Assembly (NCBI GenBank): GCA_016946835.1
Contig: JACVTC010000153.1
Coordinates: 271,001 to 335,000 of the forward strand
Length of the DNA stretch: 64,000 nt
From: Neocallimastix lanati (nom. inval.)
Lineage: Eukaryota; Neocallimastigomycota; Neocallimastigomycetes; Neocallimastigales; Neocallimastigaceae
Direction of reading: 5' to 3'
Below the pieces are notes generated by a model that saw only the letters and a program-made list of their open reading frames with translations, searched no databases and had not been told where the DNA came from. Positions 58,592 to 64,000 of the stretch are shown piece by piece. A program made the position numbers and the translations under genes. Each line of letters opens with the position of its first letter. The first letter of the stretch is position 1.

Positions 58592-58932
58592 TTTTTTTTT
58601 TTTTTTAAATAACTTTAAAACAATAATTATTAAACTTTGGTAATATTTAATTTTCACTGAAAGTACAATAGATATTATTAAATTTTTAATATAAAACTAA
58701 ATCAATATTTAACATTAAATTTATGTATATAAGGATTATATTATATTCTATTTTTTACCAATCATAAATTTAAAATTATACTAGCCAATATATTCGTTAT
58801 TTTTTTTTTTTTTTTGAAAAAAAAAAAAAATAATTAATTAAAAAACTGTATTTTTATTTAAATATTTTAACGATAATAATTTTTTTTTTTTAAATAAAAT
58901 TAAGTAATAATAGAAAATTCAGTAAAACGAAA
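58224..58932. promoter_or_regulatory. Divergent promoter region, SF3A1 / PRP43, with TTTA microsatellite
   Basis: About 710 bp separate the two start codons. The centre is a long (TTTA)n array (about 58441-58592, with TTAC and TTTG variant units), followed by near-complementary T and A tracts at 58800-58830. Both spliceosomal genes must be driven from here; no factor sites can be named. Confidence 0.6.
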
Positions 58933-61757
<2,825 letters not shown>

Positions 61758-63892
61758 TTATTAATAAAAAAATAATGTAATTTGGAAAGCATTCATATAA
61801 AAAAATATAAAAAATATATATAAATTTTTCTTATTTTATATACTATTAAAATTATTTAATATCTTTATTTTAATTTTTATTTTTATTTTTTTTTTTCTTA
61901 TAATTAAGATAATTTAGAAAATATATATTAATTTATTTATGAAGTTTTACATAATTAATTTTACAAATTGTTTCAGAAAAAATAATATTTCATTCTGTTA
62001 TTTAATGTTAATCTCATAATATCTAAAAATTTTCTAGACATTTATATATGATATAAATCAAAAAGCATTAATAAGATATTTGAGAACATATTTATAATTA
62101 CATTTACAACTAAATAATAAAATTTGATTTTTTATGTTTTATTAATATTAAATAAAAGTTAATTTCAATACAAAGTTAATAATGATCTACTTAATAATAA
62201 TTATATTGATTTGTAGAAAAATCTTAAATCATATGTATTTAAAATTATATATATTGTAAGTTCGAAATGATATTTGTAATGATAAACATACCAAATTTTA
62301 TGAATTTAAAAAAAAAAAAAGTGTATATATATAAATATAATAGAAATTTTTTATTATTATGATTAAAAAATAAGCGAAAGAGTATATATATATATATATA
62401 TATTTTTTTTAATACTATTTTTATTTTTTGATTTTCATTGCTTTTTTTATTAAATATATAAATATATAATATTTTAAATAAAAAATATAGTATTGATATA
62501 AATTATTAAAGGAATTTATTTAGTTATTAATTATTTATACATTTATTTATTAATTAGGAAACTATGATTGACGAAAGTTGAGAATTTTAGTCTAAAGAGT
62601 AAAATATTATTATTTATGTTAATAATATAATTATTTCACATAAATAAAGAAACTATTTATATGGGTATGATAATTTTAATGATTTACATTGAATTATGGA
62701 TTAGTATAAATAATGTTAATTTACATTTTAAGTTAATGTAATATAATAAAAAAATAAAAAGTTCAAAAGAACTCTGATATTATGAAATATATTGAAATTA
62801 CTTCAATAAAAAAATAGAATAAATTGAAATATTGAAGGTAAATCTATAAAATAGATAGTGTGAGATCCATTAAGTAAAAAATTTGTTATGAATGATTACT
62901 ATTATTTGAATTTGATATATTTAATGAACTAGTAATAGAAGTTCTTCTATTCTATATTGGTTCGTCCATGACTCTTTACTACACAATTGGAAAAGTAATT
63001 CAAGAGATCTACTAATAATTTATATATTGTTAACTAATAATCTACTTAGCTTAACAATCAAAAATTTTAAGAAAAGTTCTTTTATACGTTTTTGTTTGTA
63101 GAATTGAATTGTAGCTTGTATTAATCTAAACTTCCATCAAAAAATTTTATATAATTATATTATAATTAATAAATTGCAATAAAAATTTTTAATTTTTAAA
63201 AATTTTTAAAAAATTTAATAAAATAATATGGCTAAAAATAAAATTTTGAAAGAGAAACTAATGAATATAATGAAATAATAAAAAAAAAAATTAAAAAATT
63301 AAAAATAATAGTATAATGATATACTATGGAATTATTTCTATCAAAGCATTTATTAATGGAAATTTATAAAATATGTTCTTAAACTTTTCTTTGAACTATA
63401 AAAATTTTTATCATGAATTTTAATTTTTATTAGTTGTGAGAAAAACTACTACTATTATTGATTTTAACAAATTTTCATTAATAATATTAATAATACCTTT
63501 ATTAATTGTTAATGTAACATTTAAAAATAAGCTCAAAGTAGTTATCACTATATTGGTCAAATAATTAAAATTTATAACTAATAATATTACTATATTAATA
63601 AATATTCTAATAATTATTGATAATAAAATGTTTTTTATATTTTTTCCATATTTTTTTTCAGACTTGAATTAAAAATTTATCATCATTTATTTTTTTTTTT
63701 TTAGACAATACTTAACATTAATTTATTTATTATTTATTATAAAGTATTAATATATTGTATATATTTAAGTGTAAAAATACATTATAAATATATTTTGATA
63801 ATAAAAAAAAATTTTATAAAAAATATATCAAATAAAAAAAATTAAAATTAAAATTTAATAAAGTTAAATATGCAATAAAAATAAAAAGAAAA

Positions 63893-63930
<38 letters not shown>

Positions 63931-64000
63931 GACAGGGAAGAGAATACACTTCCAAAACTTTATTAAATTTTATTTTAAAAAATACATGTAGGTGAAAAGT
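61758..64000. other. AT-rich DNA, no gene recognised
   Basis: From the Prp43 stop to the window end I see no open frame of note and no spliced gene. The segment 62840-63130 is slightly less AT-rich (for example TTGGTTCGTCCATGACTC at 62958) and may be a decayed fragment. The last 70 bases after a poly-T run (63899-63927) look like the beginning or end of something cut by the window edge. Confidence 0.5.

Noticed and set aside
62958-62970. tRNA T-loop-like GGTTCG
   Set aside because: The following bases do not fit GGTTCRANYCC and no acceptor or anticodon stem can be drawn.

Overview
The window is nuclear DNA from a fungus with an extremely AT-rich genome. Intergenic DNA and introns are nearly pure A/T with very long A/T homopolymers and TTA, TTTA and TAATAAA microsatellites, and GC appears mainly inside exons. 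Spliced housekeeping genes, hevein-type chitin-binding (CBM18) repeats and a decayed LINE fit an anaerobic gut fungus (Neocallimastigomycota: Neocallimastix, Piromyces or Anaeromyces type). The assignment is inferred from composition and gene content; no database was searched.

Layout. 0.7-2.6 kb: intronless cytosolic HSP70 (-). 5.6-6.6 kb: secreted protein with five CBM18 modules (-). 8.2-16.6 kb: an accessory block between two near-identical ~370 bp direct repeats. It holds a large secreted lectin-like gene broken by one in-frame TAG, a 510-aa orphan and a 369-aa secreted orphan. The second repeat copy sits in the loop of a ~270 bp inverted repeat. 17.5-25.1 kb: one six-exon gene for a ~2336-aa SH3 + PP1-docking + double Ras-association scaffold of Bud14/Tea4 type with huge tandem repeats (-). 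25.1-32.1 kb: gene-poor, with two GC-richer islands, a perfect hairpin and a coding-like remnant. 32.1-37.1 kb: 19-exon gene for a 745-aa coiled-coil protein (+). 39.4-44.0 kb: 17-exon ABCG half-transporter with a cysteine-rich N-terminal ectodomain and a 4-nt micro-exon in Walker B (+). 44.7-46.3 kb: LINE relic carrying a small poly-A retro-insertion with target-site duplication. 47.5-50.2 kb: BAF60/SMARCD subunit of SWI/SNF (-). 50.7-54.0 kb: TFIIH p62/Tfb1 (+). 54.6-58.2 kb: splicing factor SF3A1 (-). 58.9-61.8 kb: DEAH helicase Prp43/DHX15 (+). The remainder to 64 kb is AT-rich with no gene recognised.

The right third is an ordinary nuclear neighbourhood: chromatin remodelling, transcription initiation/repair and splicing genes in two head-to-head pairs (BAF60/p62 and SF3A1/Prp43), each sharing a short intergenic space. 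The left third is accessory, with secreted and repeat-bearing genes and recent rearrangements. The intron-exon structures given here were built by hand from GT-AG sites. In every multi-exon gene reading phase closes exactly and the joined protein matches the family or keeps one open frame.
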